Source: Paenibacillus doosanensis
Lineage (GTDB): Bacteria; Bacillota; Bacilli; Paenibacillales; NBRC-103111
Direction: 5' to 3'
DNA length: 64,000 bases
Assembly: GCF_025060755.1 (NCBI RefSeq)
Contig: NZ_JANYUY010000017.1
Coordinates: 58,368 to 122,367 of the forward strand
Below, one piece after another: positions 1 to 7,607 of the stretch. The notes beneath the pieces were generated by a model. The model saw nothing but the letters and a program-made list of their open reading frames with translations, was not told the DNA's origin and did no database searches. Position 1 is the first letter of the stretch, and the number at the start of each line of letters is the position of its first letter. A program made the position numbers and the translations under genes.

Positions 1-1322
1 AAGCTCTCGCCTGTCTGCTTCTTGAACAGGTTGCTGAAGTAGTTCGGATTCAAATGAACGTGGGCCGCTACAGCCGCGAGACTGCATTCCTCCATGTAAT
101 GCTGCTTCAAATAACGGATGGCCCGTTCGATGAGCCCGCTCTTGCGCTCCTCCAGCCACTGCGCGGTAGCGCGCTCCAGCGAGCTGATCCGCTCCGAAAT
201 CCATTCGTTGACGGCATCGGTCGATGACAGACCCAGGAGCCCTTCCAGCTCGGAGGCGATGTCTCCCGGTTCCGCTTCTTTCTCCAGCTCCTTGCGCTGC
301 ACCTCGCGGACGACCGCTGCGAGGCAGAGCGCATCCGCTTTCCGCTCGGCCAGCGGCACCTCCGGCCGGCTCTCGAAGCTTTGCCGAAGGATGGCGCCGA
401 TCTCCGAATGCTTCCCCAGCAGCAGCAGGGAAGTAATTTCCGCATGAAGCGCCTGCACCTTCGCTTCGTCGATCCGACTGTACTTGCTGTCGGAAGCTGC
501 GAGGAGCGGCGAAGCGGCGCTGTGCATAACATACAGCCGCTCGGCATCCGCTTCCGTCTTGACCGGCCCGAGTCGCATCGCCTTTAGCGGAAGCCCGAGC
601 AGACGCTGCACCGTCTTCAGCAAATGCTCGAAGAATGCCCCGTCCTCGGAATCCGGCTCGAGAAAAAAGGCAAATCTCCCGTATTCCACCGTCATCCAGC
701 GTCCGCCGCTCCCCCGGCTCGACATAAGCTCCGCTGCGATATTGCTTATCGCGAACTGCAGCAGCTCTACATCCTCGGCCCGGTATTGTTTGCCTTGGGG
801 GAGAAACGTCTCTACGCTGACCAGCCAGAAGTCCCGTCCGTTCAGCCAATCCATCGACTGAGGCGGCTCCCCTGCCGGCTGGGGCAATCGCAGAAGAACC
901 GAACGCAAGGCATGATCCTCCCGGACTCGCCTCTGCTCCGTCTTCACCCGCAGCTGCTCGCAGGCTTGGCGAAGCACGCGGCAAATCTCCTCCTCGGGGC
1001 ACGGCTTCAGCAAAAAATCTTTCACGCCGTACCGCACGGCCGCCTGAGCATATTCGAAATCCCGGAAGCCGGTCAGAAGAATAACCGCCGTCCCGCAGCT
1101 GCGCTCCGATATGTGCCGGGCCAGCTCCAGCCCGTCCATCAGCGGCATCCGAATATCGCTCAGGATCAGATTCGGCTTCAGCTCCTCCAGCTGCAGCAGC
1201 GCTTCCTGCCCGTTACTCGCTTCGCCGGCCACGCGCCAGCCCAGGTCGTTAGTCTCGATCAGCTTCCTGAGCCCTCTGCGGATTAACGGCTCGTCGTCTA
1301 CGATCATGATGCTGCCTGTCAT
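1..1322 (-). CDS. YesN-type response regulator with AraC output domain (3' end outside window)
   Basis: Cytoplasmic DNA-binding partner of the histidine kinase encoded just upstream. The two genes overlap by four bases (ATGA at 1319-1322), which points to translational coupling. The receiver domain fills about residues 1-120: acidic pocket VDDE, phospho-acceptor Asp near residue 56 in SDIRMP, conserved Lys near residue 106 in LLKP. A long variable linker follows. At the window edge an AraC-type helix-turn-helix begins (YLKQHYMEECSL, then NPNYFSNLFKKQTGES). About 440 residues are visible and the family is usually 500-540, so only the last few dozen residues are missing. Such regulators normally activate a neighbouring sugar importer, which here would lie left of the window. 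Confidence 0.93.
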   Translation of the reverse strand, partial: MTGSIMIVDDEPLIRRGLRKLIETNDLGWRVAGEASNGQEALLQLEELKPNLILSDIRMPLMDGLELARHISERSCGTAVILLTGFRDFEYAQAAVRYGVKDFLLKPCPEEEICRVLRQACEQLRVKTEQRRVREDHALRSVLLRLPQPAGEPPQSMDWLNGRDFWLVSVETFLPQGKQYRAEDVELLQFAISNIAAELMSSRGSGGRWMTVEYGRFAFFLEPDSEDGAFFEHLLKTVQRLLGLPLKAMRLGPVKTEADAERLYVMHSAASPLLAASDSKYSRIDEAKVQALHAEITSLLLLGKHSEIGAILRQSFESRPEVPLAERKADALCLAAVVREVQRKELEKEAEPGDIASELEGLLGLSSTDAVNEWISERISSLERATAQWLEERKSGLIERAIRYLKQHYMEECSLAAVAAHVHLNPNYFSNLFKKQTGES

Positions 1323-3172
1323 CTGCTTATGTTCCCTCCCAGTGGTATATACATTCTGAATGTCGTTCCAGCTCCATTCAAGGATTGGATCTTAAGTCCG
1401 TACGGCTCGCCGTAGAGCAGATCGAGCCTTCGGATCACACTGCGAATCCCGATGTGAGTGCGTCTTCTCTTTTCGGTGACGGAAGCGGTTTCACCCGGCT
1501 GGATCTGCTTTCGGGCGCCCCGCGCTGAACCCAGGATGGAACGGATCTGCTCCGCCGTCAGGCCCTTGCCGTTATCAATAATCTCGATGACGATCGCCGG
1601 CGCCGCTTCCGTCGTCCGAGCATCAGATGCATCAGACGTCATCCCCCGGTAGGCGCGAATGCTGAGAATCTGACCGGCAGGCATGTCCGTGAAGGCGTGA
1701 ACGAACGCATTTTCGACCAGCGGCTGAAGAATTAACCGCGGCACAGGAATGCCCGCGAGCTCTTCCTCCATTTCAACGATCGTCTCGAGCTGATGGCCGA
1801 ACCGGTGATTTTGAATCGTCAAATAACTGCGAATTTGGTTCAGCTCGTCTTCCAGCGTCGTGTCGGTCTCAACCGGCTCCAGAGCGTAGCGCAGCATATC
1901 GGATAGCGATACGACGAGCGTGGCGGTCTCGCGATCATCCTTCAAATAAACCATCCAATAAATAGTATCCAGCGTATTATGAAGAAAATGGGGATTCAGC
2001 TGAGCCTGCAGCGCGGTAAGCTCCGCCTCGCGTTCACTTAACTGCCGCTCGTATACTTCCTTGATTAACGTATCCACATGCTCCGCCATCGAGTTGAAAT
2101 TACGCGCCAGGAAGCCCAGCTCATCGTCCGTACGCACTGCAAGCCGGGTCTTCATATCGCCTTCCCTCATCCGGGCCATCCCCCGAACGAGCTCGCGCAG
2201 AGGACGGAGCAGCCGGCTGCCTGTCCAGGCGACCAGCAACCCGGCGAATAACAAGCTGATAATGCCGATCAGCAGATTCACTTGAACAATGATGCCGCTG
2301 CGCGATTGCAGCGAATCCAGCGATACGCGGCTGATTAGCGTAAAGTCGACTTGGCCGGAGCGGCTCTTCGCGTACAGATACGGTTTACTATCCACATCCA
2401 TCGTGCTGCGGTTCCCCACGTCTCCGGGCTTCGGCGCCGCCCCCGCATCCGATATATCGCTATAGACGAGACGGTCCATTTTATCATATAGAAATACATT
2501 GGCCTGCGCATCCTTGACAAGATCGTCCAAATATTCGGAAATGAGCGATTGATCGAACAGCATCACCATCGTTCCGTACGGTTCCTGCTGCACCGTCTTC
2601 ATTTGCCGGGCCGCCGCAAAAAAAGTCTGATACCCCGAATCCGCATTGCGGCTGGGCAGCTGAAGAGGGAACCAGATCAGGTTGCCGAAAGATCCTTCCA
2701 GCGAAGCTTTGATCTGTGTGAACGCTTCCTTCGGCAGCTGAGCAGTAAAGGAACTATTCGTCCCGCTGAATATAAATCCGTTTTCCATCGTGTCGTAAAG
2801 ATACATCCCGATCAGCTTCGGCTCGTCGTATTTGACCTGAAACAACAGCTTGTTCAGCTCGTCTTGATCCGAAAGCTGCGTATACGTCTCCCGCTGCTCG
2901 GTCTGTGCCGAACGCTCAAGCACCTGCTGTACATATGGGTGGAATACAATGAAATTGGAAATACGGTAAATATCGCGAATTTGCAAATCGAGCCGGGCCG
3001 CCGCCTGCTCGTTCGTCTTGGAGAACTGCTCGCTGATCTCGTCCGTAAACAAGTTGAGATGAATTTTATAACTGATATAGCCCGATACGGCAAAGGTGAA
3101 CAGGATAATAACGGCCAGACTGGCGATTAATTTTTGCGAGAAGCTTTTGCGGGTTAAGCGAATCGGGCTCAC
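1319..3172 (-). CDS. YesM-type sensor histidine kinase
   Basis: Membrane sensor kinase of about 617 residues that phosphorylates the regulator encoded next to it. One transmembrane helix lies near residues 13-35 (LIASLAVIILF), followed by an extracellular sensor domain of about 250 residues and a second helix (LLIGIISLLFAGLLVAW). Then come HAMP, the His_kinase domain with phospho-acceptor His near residue 395 in LNPHFLHN, and an HATPase domain with N-box LVENAFVHAF and G-box DNGKGL. I chose a GTG start at 3172 because GGGAGG precedes it by seven bases; a longer in-frame reading adds an implausible leader. The ligand is unknown, and the family usually senses extracellular oligosaccharides. Confidence 0.92.
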   Translation of the reverse strand: MSPIRLTRKSFSQKLIASLAVIILFTFAVSGYISYKIHLNLFTDEISEQFSKTNEQAAARLDLQIRDIYRISNFIVFHPYVQQVLERSAQTEQRETYTQLSDQDELNKLLFQVKYDEPKLIGMYLYDTMENGFIFSGTNSSFTAQLPKEAFTQIKASLEGSFGNLIWFPLQLPSRNADSGYQTFFAAARQMKTVQQEPYGTMVMLFDQSLISEYLDDLVKDAQANVFLYDKMDRLVYSDISDAGAAPKPGDVGNRSTMDVDSKPYLYAKSRSGQVDFTLISRVSLDSLQSRSGIIVQVNLLIGIISLLFAGLLVAWTGSRLLRPLRELVRGMARMREGDMKTRLAVRTDDELGFLARNFNSMAEHVDTLIKEVYERQLSEREAELTALQAQLNPHFLHNTLDTIYWMVYLKDDRETATLVVSLSDMLRYALEPVETDTTLEDELNQIRSYLTIQNHRFGHQLETIVEMEEELAGIPVPRLILQPLVENAFVHAFTDMPAGQILSIRAYRGMTSDASDARTTEAAPAIVIEIIDNGKGLTAEQIRSILGSARGARKQIQPGETASVTEKRRRTHIGIRSVIRRLDLLYGEPYGLKIQSLNGAGTTFRMYIPLGGNISR

Positions 3173-3304
3173 ATCGGTTCCTCCCGGGCGGTTGCAAATT
3201 AAAATAAACCATATCATATCACATTTGGCCTTCATATTCATAAAAAAATGGACTCGCCGTTCGCCGGAACGGATGTCCACATGCATAATTTTATTGCCCC
3301 GATC

Positions 3305-3359
3305 GAAAGAAAAGCAGCGACAGACGAAGAACCGAATGGCCCTAGTCTGCCGCTGCTTT
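3305..3359 (-). terminator. Rho-independent terminator after the stress-protein gene
   Basis: Inverted repeat AAAGCAGCG-N-CAGAC paired with GTCTG-N-CGCTGCTTT (3311-3359), followed on the minus strand by a TTTTCTTT run. It lies directly after the stop codon of the universal stress protein gene. Confidence 0.8.
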
Positions 3360-3372
3360 GACTTTACTTATT

Positions 3373-3804
3373 TTACTTAATTACCAACACCGGAACCTTG
3401 GCATGCTGAACGACATTGTGGCTGACGCTGCCGAGCACAAATTCGCCAATGCCGCTAAGTCCTCTGCTGCCAATCACAATCAAATCCGCCTCGATTTCGT
3501 TGGCATAGCCCAAAATTTCTTTCGTTATAACGCCCTGTCTTACCTCGATATGTATATTCGTAAAATCGTTTATTTTCTCTTTGATCTTGGCTACGACTTG
3601 CTCGGAATATTCCGCATCGTTGTTTTCTACCGCAACGGGGGCAATGAAAACCGCGCCGCCTACGACGTAGGTTGGGGGACTGTAAACATGAATGATATCC
3701 ACTTTCGAATAATGGTTCAATTTGGCTAGCTTTATTGCGGAATCGAGAGCTTTGTCTGCAGCCTCCGAGCCGTCGTAAGCAACAAGAATTTTAGAGTACA
3801 GCAT
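3373..3804 (-). CDS. Universal stress protein (UspA family)
   Basis: Single-domain Usp of 143 residues, the usual length. The N-terminus KILVAYDGSEAADKAL gives the first strand with the nucleotide-binding Asp. The C-terminal ATP-binding signature is present (GSRGLSGIGEFVLGSVS, fitting G-2X-G-9X-G-S), and the protein ends VPVLVIK. Members are small cytoplasmic alpha/beta proteins that bind ATP and help survival under stress or low oxygen. The gene stands alone between its own promoter and terminator. The upstream Fnr-like box at 3862-3877 suggests induction under oxygen limitation. Confidence 0.95.
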   Translation of the reverse strand: MLYSKILVAYDGSEAADKALDSAIKLAKLNHYSKVDIIHVYSPPTYVVGGAVFIAPVAVENNDAEYSEQVVAKIKEKINDFTNIHIEVRQGVITKEILGYANEIEADLIVIGSRGLSGIGEFVLGSVSHNVVQHAKVPVLVIK

Positions 3805-3834
3805 CGTCCATCACCTCATACGTTTGATAGTTAC

Positions 3835-3877
3835 ATTATAGCGCTCAGGAAAATAATAGGATGTGATATAAATCACT
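3835..3877 (-). promoter_or_regulatory. usp promoter with Fnr-type activator box centred at -41.5
   Basis: On the minus strand a perfect -10 box TATAAT occupies 3840-3835, which predicts transcription starting near 3828. The palindrome TGTGATATAAATCACT (3862-3877) matches the Bacillus Fnr consensus TGTGA-N6-TCACT exactly. Its centre, 3869.5, falls at -41.5, the classic position of a class II activator. No good -35 hexamer is visible, as expected for such a promoter. Confidence 0.65.
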
Positions 3878-3952
3878 ACTTGAGCGAACACGGCCGGCGG
3901 AGCACTCTTCCGCCATGATCAGTATCAATGCTCAAGAGAAATACAGCGGTTA

Positions 3953-4366
3953 CTATGGAGCAATATCGTCGAAATTCCGCCTTAGACGCTGCTCCAGCCC
4001 TTTTTCGTCGGTTATCAGCTCCTGCATGATCGGTATACTCATATCGGTATTCGGATTGTGTTTAAGCCCCCAGTGCATAATGGCAAATACGACCGGAAAC
4101 AGATCAAGAGCTTTTGGCGTCGGACGGTACATCGTTTGTGCGCGATTCGTCTCTCCTTCGATCTTAACGAGCAGGCCCGCTTCGACGAGCGATTGGAGCC
4201 GTGCGCTCAATATATTGGTTGAGATCCGCTCGCGCGAGGCAAGAAACTCGCGGTAATACCGCTTGTTGTGAATGAGGACGTCTCGCAAGATGACCAGGCT
4301 CCAGGGATCGCCCCAGATGTCGAGTGCATATACAATGGGACAAACGGTGGAAGTTCGCTTTTTCAT
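3953..4366 (-). CDS. HxlR-family transcriptional regulator
   Basis: Winged-helix DNA-binding protein of 137 residues, cytoplasmic and probably dimeric. The family pattern is clear: an N-terminal Cys in STVCPIVYALDIWGDPWSL, then the helix-turn-helix around RYYREFLASRERISTNILS and the wing LQSLVEAGLLVKIEG. Proteins of this family sense aldehydes or redox-active compounds, some through the N-terminal Cys. The gene is divergent from the cupin gene at 4498, and the shared intergenic region holds two palindromes, so it probably represses its neighbour and itself. Confidence 0.92.
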   Translation of the reverse strand: MKKRTSTVCPIVYALDIWGDPWSLVILRDVLIHNKRYYREFLASRERISTNILSARLQSLVEAGLLVKIEGETNRAQTMYRPTPKALDLFPVVFAIMHWGLKHNPNTDMSIPIMQELITDEKGLEQRLRRNFDDIAP

Positions 4367-4387
4367 AATTTAATTATACAATTCACG

Positions 4388-4438
4388 CTTGCATTCTGCA
4401 AGTTTGTAATTGCAAATTGCAAGTACATAGAATATACT
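4388..4438 (+). promoter_or_regulatory. Cupin promoter overlapped by two HxlR-type palindromes
   Basis: Two palindromes with the same TTGCA core lie between the divergent genes: CTTGCA-TTC-TGCAAG (4388-4402) and TTGCAA-A-TTGCAA (4410-4422). The second covers a -35 hexamer TTGCAA (4410-4415), which sits 17 bases from a -10 hexamer TATACT (4433-4438). A bound regulator would therefore block this promoter. Confidence 0.6.
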
Positions 4439-4497
4439 GAGTGTCAGGCATGATTCTTCATGCGCCTACTTAACTCCACTTGAAAGGAAGTTTACAA

Positions 4498-4917
4498 ATG
4501 AATGGTAATCATTTCAGCGTTGTGGAAGCCGGTCCTTTGAGCAATCTTTTGAATATGTCAAAGGACCCTGCTCCCGGTAAGTACTTTCTGAAAGACAGGC
4601 TTGGACTAACCGGTATGGAAGTTTCATTGAACCAACTGCCGGAGGGCGGCTCTATCCCGTTCTATCACACCCATCGCGAGAATGAGGAGCTATATCTTTT
4701 CATCGGCGGACGAGGTCAGTTTCAGGTGGACGGACAGATTTTTGATGTGCAGGAAGGAACGGCTATTCGTGTTTCGCCTGAAGGCGAACGTACGCTTCGC
4801 AATAATGGTGCCGGCGATTTGTATTTCATCGTCATTCAAGCCCAAGAGGGCAGTCTCCGTCAATGGGTGCAGACAGATGGCGTCATACTCGATAAACCAG
4901 TTACCTGGCAGAGATAG
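4498..4917 (+). CDS. Small single-domain cupin protein
   Basis: A 139-residue cupin. Motif 1 is recognisable as PFYHTHRENEELYLFIGGRG, supplying two His and one Glu for a metal site, and motif 2 lies around GTAIRVSPEGERTLRNNG. Cupins of this size include dioxygenases, isomerases and quercetinase-like enzymes, so the reaction cannot be named. The ATG at 4498 is chosen because GAAAGGAAG precedes it; a TTG six codons earlier overlaps that ribosome site. Control by the divergent HxlR regulator suggests a role in handling a toxic or reactive compound. Confidence 0.88.
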   Translation: MNGNHFSVVEAGPLSNLLNMSKDPAPGKYFLKDRLGLTGMEVSLNQLPEGGSIPFYHTHRENEELYLFIGGRGQFQVDGQIFDVQEGTAIRVSPEGERTLRNNGAGDLYFIVIQAQEGSLRQWVQTDGVILDKPVTWQR

Positions 4918-4927
4918 GATAAGAAGA

Positions 4928-4948
4928 AGAGGGGCTCGCCGCCCCTCT
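4928..4948. terminator. Possible terminator between convergent genes
   Basis: Perfect stem AGAGGGG/CCCCTCT with a seven-base loop, placed just after the cupin stop. The T-rich tract lies on the minus-strand side (CTTCTTCTT), so it could serve the DUF1801 gene arriving from the right. Confidence 0.45.
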
Positions 4949-5025
4949 GTGCTATTTCCGCCCATACATCGCCGATTTCATTGTCCTTCCGTACCAGGCG
5001 CCGACACGCTTGCAAAATCTTTTAT

Positions 5026-5367
5026 CTACAGCCTGCCGGAAGCCTGTCCGACCAGTGACACCAATTGCTCGGAATCAAACGTATCCCCTTTGCGCAGCTT
5101 CAATGTTTTTCTTTCCGGAGGACCTTCGAACATGCCTTCAGGAAATTCTAAAGCCGAACAATTAAATATGGTAAAACTTACCGCTTCTTTCGATGTCGAG
5201 ATGGCTGCGGCGTATTTTCCGTTTTTCAAAAAATGGGGCTTCTTATATTGGATGCGTTCATGTACATTTGGAATCGCTTGACGGACCACTTCACGCAGAC
5301 CGGCGGAAAGCTCCTTATGCCACGGTTCTTTTAACGCTTCGATAAAATCGGTTACTTCCTGATTCAT
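5026..5367 (-). CDS. DUF1801 domain protein
   Basis: Cytoplasmic protein of 113 residues. The fold signature of DUF1801 is visible: an N-terminal helix (FIEALKEPWHKELSAGLREVV), then HERIQYKKPHFLKNGKYAAAIS with the typical strand pair, and LKLRKGDTF near the C-terminus. Some relatives such as YdhG bind iron, but the key residues of that subgroup are not clearly present, so function stays open. A good ribosome site, AAAGGAGCG, precedes the ATG. The gene appears monocistronic. Confidence 0.8.
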   Translation of the reverse strand: MNQEVTDFIEALKEPWHKELSAGLREVVRQAIPNVHERIQYKKPHFLKNGKYAAAISTSKEAVSFTIFNCSALEFPEGMFEGPPERKTLKLRKGDTFDSEQLVSLVGQASGRL

Positions 5368-5533
5368 TTTTTATTCGCTCCTTTAATGTAAAATGAAGGT
5401 CTATGAGGCGCATAGCGGCCTTCCCGCTTCCCTCCCTGAACTTCGCCGCTATATAGACGACGAACGGGAGACGGTTTAATCGACATCCATGCGATTTTTT
5501 TTGGGGGCAATTTTTTGCTAAATCAAACAATGA

Positions 5534-5562
5534 CAGCTCCGGGGCATTTCACCCGAGAGCTG
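5534..5562 (-). terminator. Probable terminator of the 5635-9263 transporter operon
   Basis: Minus-strand stem CAGCTC-TC-GGG paired with CCC-CG-GAGCTG, with an internal loop, followed by a T-rich tract (TCATTGTTTGATTT). It lies about 70 bases after the last permease stop codon. The rest of 5368-5633 shows no gene. Confidence 0.55.
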
Positions 5563-5634
5563 CCTTCTATCAATTGTCTATGATTTCGTCTTGCTTCGTT
5601 CCGGTGAGTTTTCTTGTGATACCATCTGACAGGC

Positions 5635-6552
5635 CTAGCCCTTAATCGCGCCGATCATGACGCCTTTGATAAAATATTTTTGCAAAAACGGGTAAATGAA
5701 CAAAATCGGCAGCGTCGATACGATAATGATCGCATATTTCACCTGCATGATGGCGAGACTCTTCTCTTCCCCCATCGTAACCGAATCGGCCAAGCTTTGC
5801 GTATTCTCGACGAGCACCTTCACCAGATAAAGCTGGAGCGGCTGCAAATCCTTGTCGGGAAGGTAGATCAGCGCGCTGAAATAACTGTTCCAATGCTCGA
5901 CGGCGTAAAATAAAATGAGCACCGCCGTGATCGGCATGGCCAGCGGGATGATGATGCGCCACAAAATCCCCATATCGCTGGCGCCGTCCAGCTTCGCCGA
6001 CTCGATCAGCGACTCCGGGATCGACTCGAAGAACGTGCGGGCAATGATGACGTACCATACGCCTACCGCGCCGAGCACAATCAATATCCATCGCGTGTTA
6101 TACAGCCCGAGCTGGTTCACCAGAATGAACGTCGGGATCAGGCCTCCCTTGAAAAGCATCGTGAACACGATGAACAGCGTAAGCGGTTTCCGAATGACGA
6201 AGCTGCGGCGCGACAACGGGTAGGCGATGAGCAGCGTCACGACGACATTGACTGCGGTCCCGACGACGGTGTAAAAGATCGTATTGCCGTACGCTGTCCA
6301 TACGTCGGGATTGCTCATGACCAGTTTGTAGGATTGTAATGAAAAGCCTTTCGGCCACAACCATACTTCCAGCTTCGCGGCTGCGAGCGGATCGCTGATC
6401 GACATACTGAATACGTATAAGAGCGGGTACAGGCAGACGGCGATCACGACAAGCATGATGCCGGTAATGAACGCGTCGATCCACCTGTCCGCGGAACTTC
6501 CGGTCGTAGACAATGGCGTCCTCCTTCTTACCATAATGAGATCGCCGTCCAT
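5635..6552 (-). CDS. Sugar ABC importer permease, LplC type (MalG side)
   Basis: Integral membrane permease of about 305 residues with six predicted helices (first: ITGIMLVVIAVCLYPLLYVFS). The cytoplasmic EAA loop reads ESAKLDGASDMGILWRIIIP and would contact the transport ATPase. The C-terminus LQKYFIKGVMIGAIKG is typical of LplC/YtcP permeases. It follows the partner permease with a short overlap, so the two are co-translated. The start is uncertain: ATG at 6552 gives the full length, ATG at 6534 lies seven bases inside the upstream gene and is equally plausible. No ATPase gene is linked. Confidence 0.93.
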   Translation of the reverse strand: MDGDLIMVRRRTPLSTTGSSADRWIDAFITGIMLVVIAVCLYPLLYVFSMSISDPLAAAKLEVWLWPKGFSLQSYKLVMSNPDVWTAYGNTIFYTVVGTAVNVVVTLLIAYPLSRRSFVIRKPLTLFIVFTMLFKGGLIPTFILVNQLGLYNTRWILIVLGAVGVWYVIIARTFFESIPESLIESAKLDGASDMGILWRIIIPLAMPITAVLILFYAVEHWNSYFSALIYLPDKDLQPLQLYLVKVLVENTQSLADSVTMGEEKSLAIMQVKYAIIIVSTLPILFIYPFLQKYFIKGVMIGAIKG

Positions 6553-7499
6553 TTTCTCGCCAGCCGGTTAAACGCGACGATCAGCATGAAATTGATGACG
6601 GCGTTCATCAAGTCGATCGCGGCCGCAAAGCTGAATTCGCCTCCCACGAGCCCGATCCGGTACACATAAGTCGATATGACGTCGGCTACATCGTATGTAG
6701 CCGGATTGTACAGCAAAATAATTTTTTCGAATCCGACGCTCATCATTCTCCCCAGCTGCAAGATCAGCAGGATGACGATCGTAGAAGCGAGTCCGGGCAG
6801 CGTGACGTAGACCATCTGCTTCCACCGTCCCGCGCCGTCGATTTTCGCCGCCTCGTACAGCTGGGGATCGATCGCGGTGATGGCCGCCAAATAAAGGATG
6901 GAGTTATAGCCGAAGCTTGCCCAGATGTCCGTGCCGATATAGATGGTGCGGAACCAGCCGGATTCGCTCAGAAAGTTGATTTTCTCCAAGCCGAGCTTCA
7001 CCAGGGCTGCGTTGACGATGCCGCTGTTCGGAGACAGGAACGTCACCGTCATCCCGACAATGACGACGACGGAGATGAAATGCGGCATATAGCTGACCGA
7101 CTGGACGAACCGCCTGAACGCCTGCCTCCTGACTTCGTTAACCAGTAAAGCGAAGGCGATCGGTATCGGGAAGCCCCAGATCAGATTGTACAGGTTGAGC
7201 AGCAGGACGTTTTTAATCAACCGGAACGCGTGAATGGAGCCGAAAAACTCCTCGAACCAGCGCAGCCCGACCCACGGGCTGTTCCAGATGCCTCTCGACG
7301 GCGAGAAGTCTTTGAACGCCATCAGCAGGCCGTACATCGGCATGTAATGAAAGATAAGAAAATAGAGCACGGCCGGAACCGTCATAAGCAGCAAATATTT
7401 GTCTCTTCGGTATAATTTCGCATGCCGTCTCCAGTATGACTCGCGCTGTATCGTCCCCGCTTTGGCCAGCGGGGACGGAAATCGGGTGTCGTCAATCAT
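6528..7499 (-). CDS. Sugar ABC importer permease, LplB type (MalF side)
   Basis: Permease of 323 residues. The N-terminus carries the family's basic stretch (RRHAKLYRRDKYLLLM) before the first helix, followed by the MPMYGLLMAFKDFSPS motif of LplB/YteP permeases. The EAA loop is YEAAKIDGAGRWKQMVYVTL, and the protein ends FNRLARKWTAISLW, also typical. It pairs with the downstream permease to form the channel for the substrate delivered by the lipoprotein encoded upstream. Ribosome site GAGGAG lies 11 bases before the ATG. Confidence 0.94.
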   Translation of the reverse strand: MIDDTRFPSPLAKAGTIQRESYWRRHAKLYRRDKYLLLMTVPAVLYFLIFHYMPMYGLLMAFKDFSPSRGIWNSPWVGLRWFEEFFGSIHAFRLIKNVLLLNLYNLIWGFPIPIAFALLVNEVRRQAFRRFVQSVSYMPHFISVVVIVGMTVTFLSPNSGIVNAALVKLGLEKINFLSESGWFRTIYIGTDIWASFGYNSILYLAAITAIDPQLYEAAKIDGAGRWKQMVYVTLPGLASTIVILLILQLGRMMSVGFEKIILLYNPATYDVADVISTYVYRIGLVGGEFSFAAAIDLMNAVINFMLIVAFNRLARKWTAISLW

Positions 7500-7607
7500 G
7501 GAACGATTCTCTCCTCGGCACGGTCGGGCGCGAAAACGGCTGCCGGCCGCAGTGTACGATCGCCGACTCGCGGCAATCCGCGCCGCCGTGCAGTTTATGC
7601 TGGTTCG

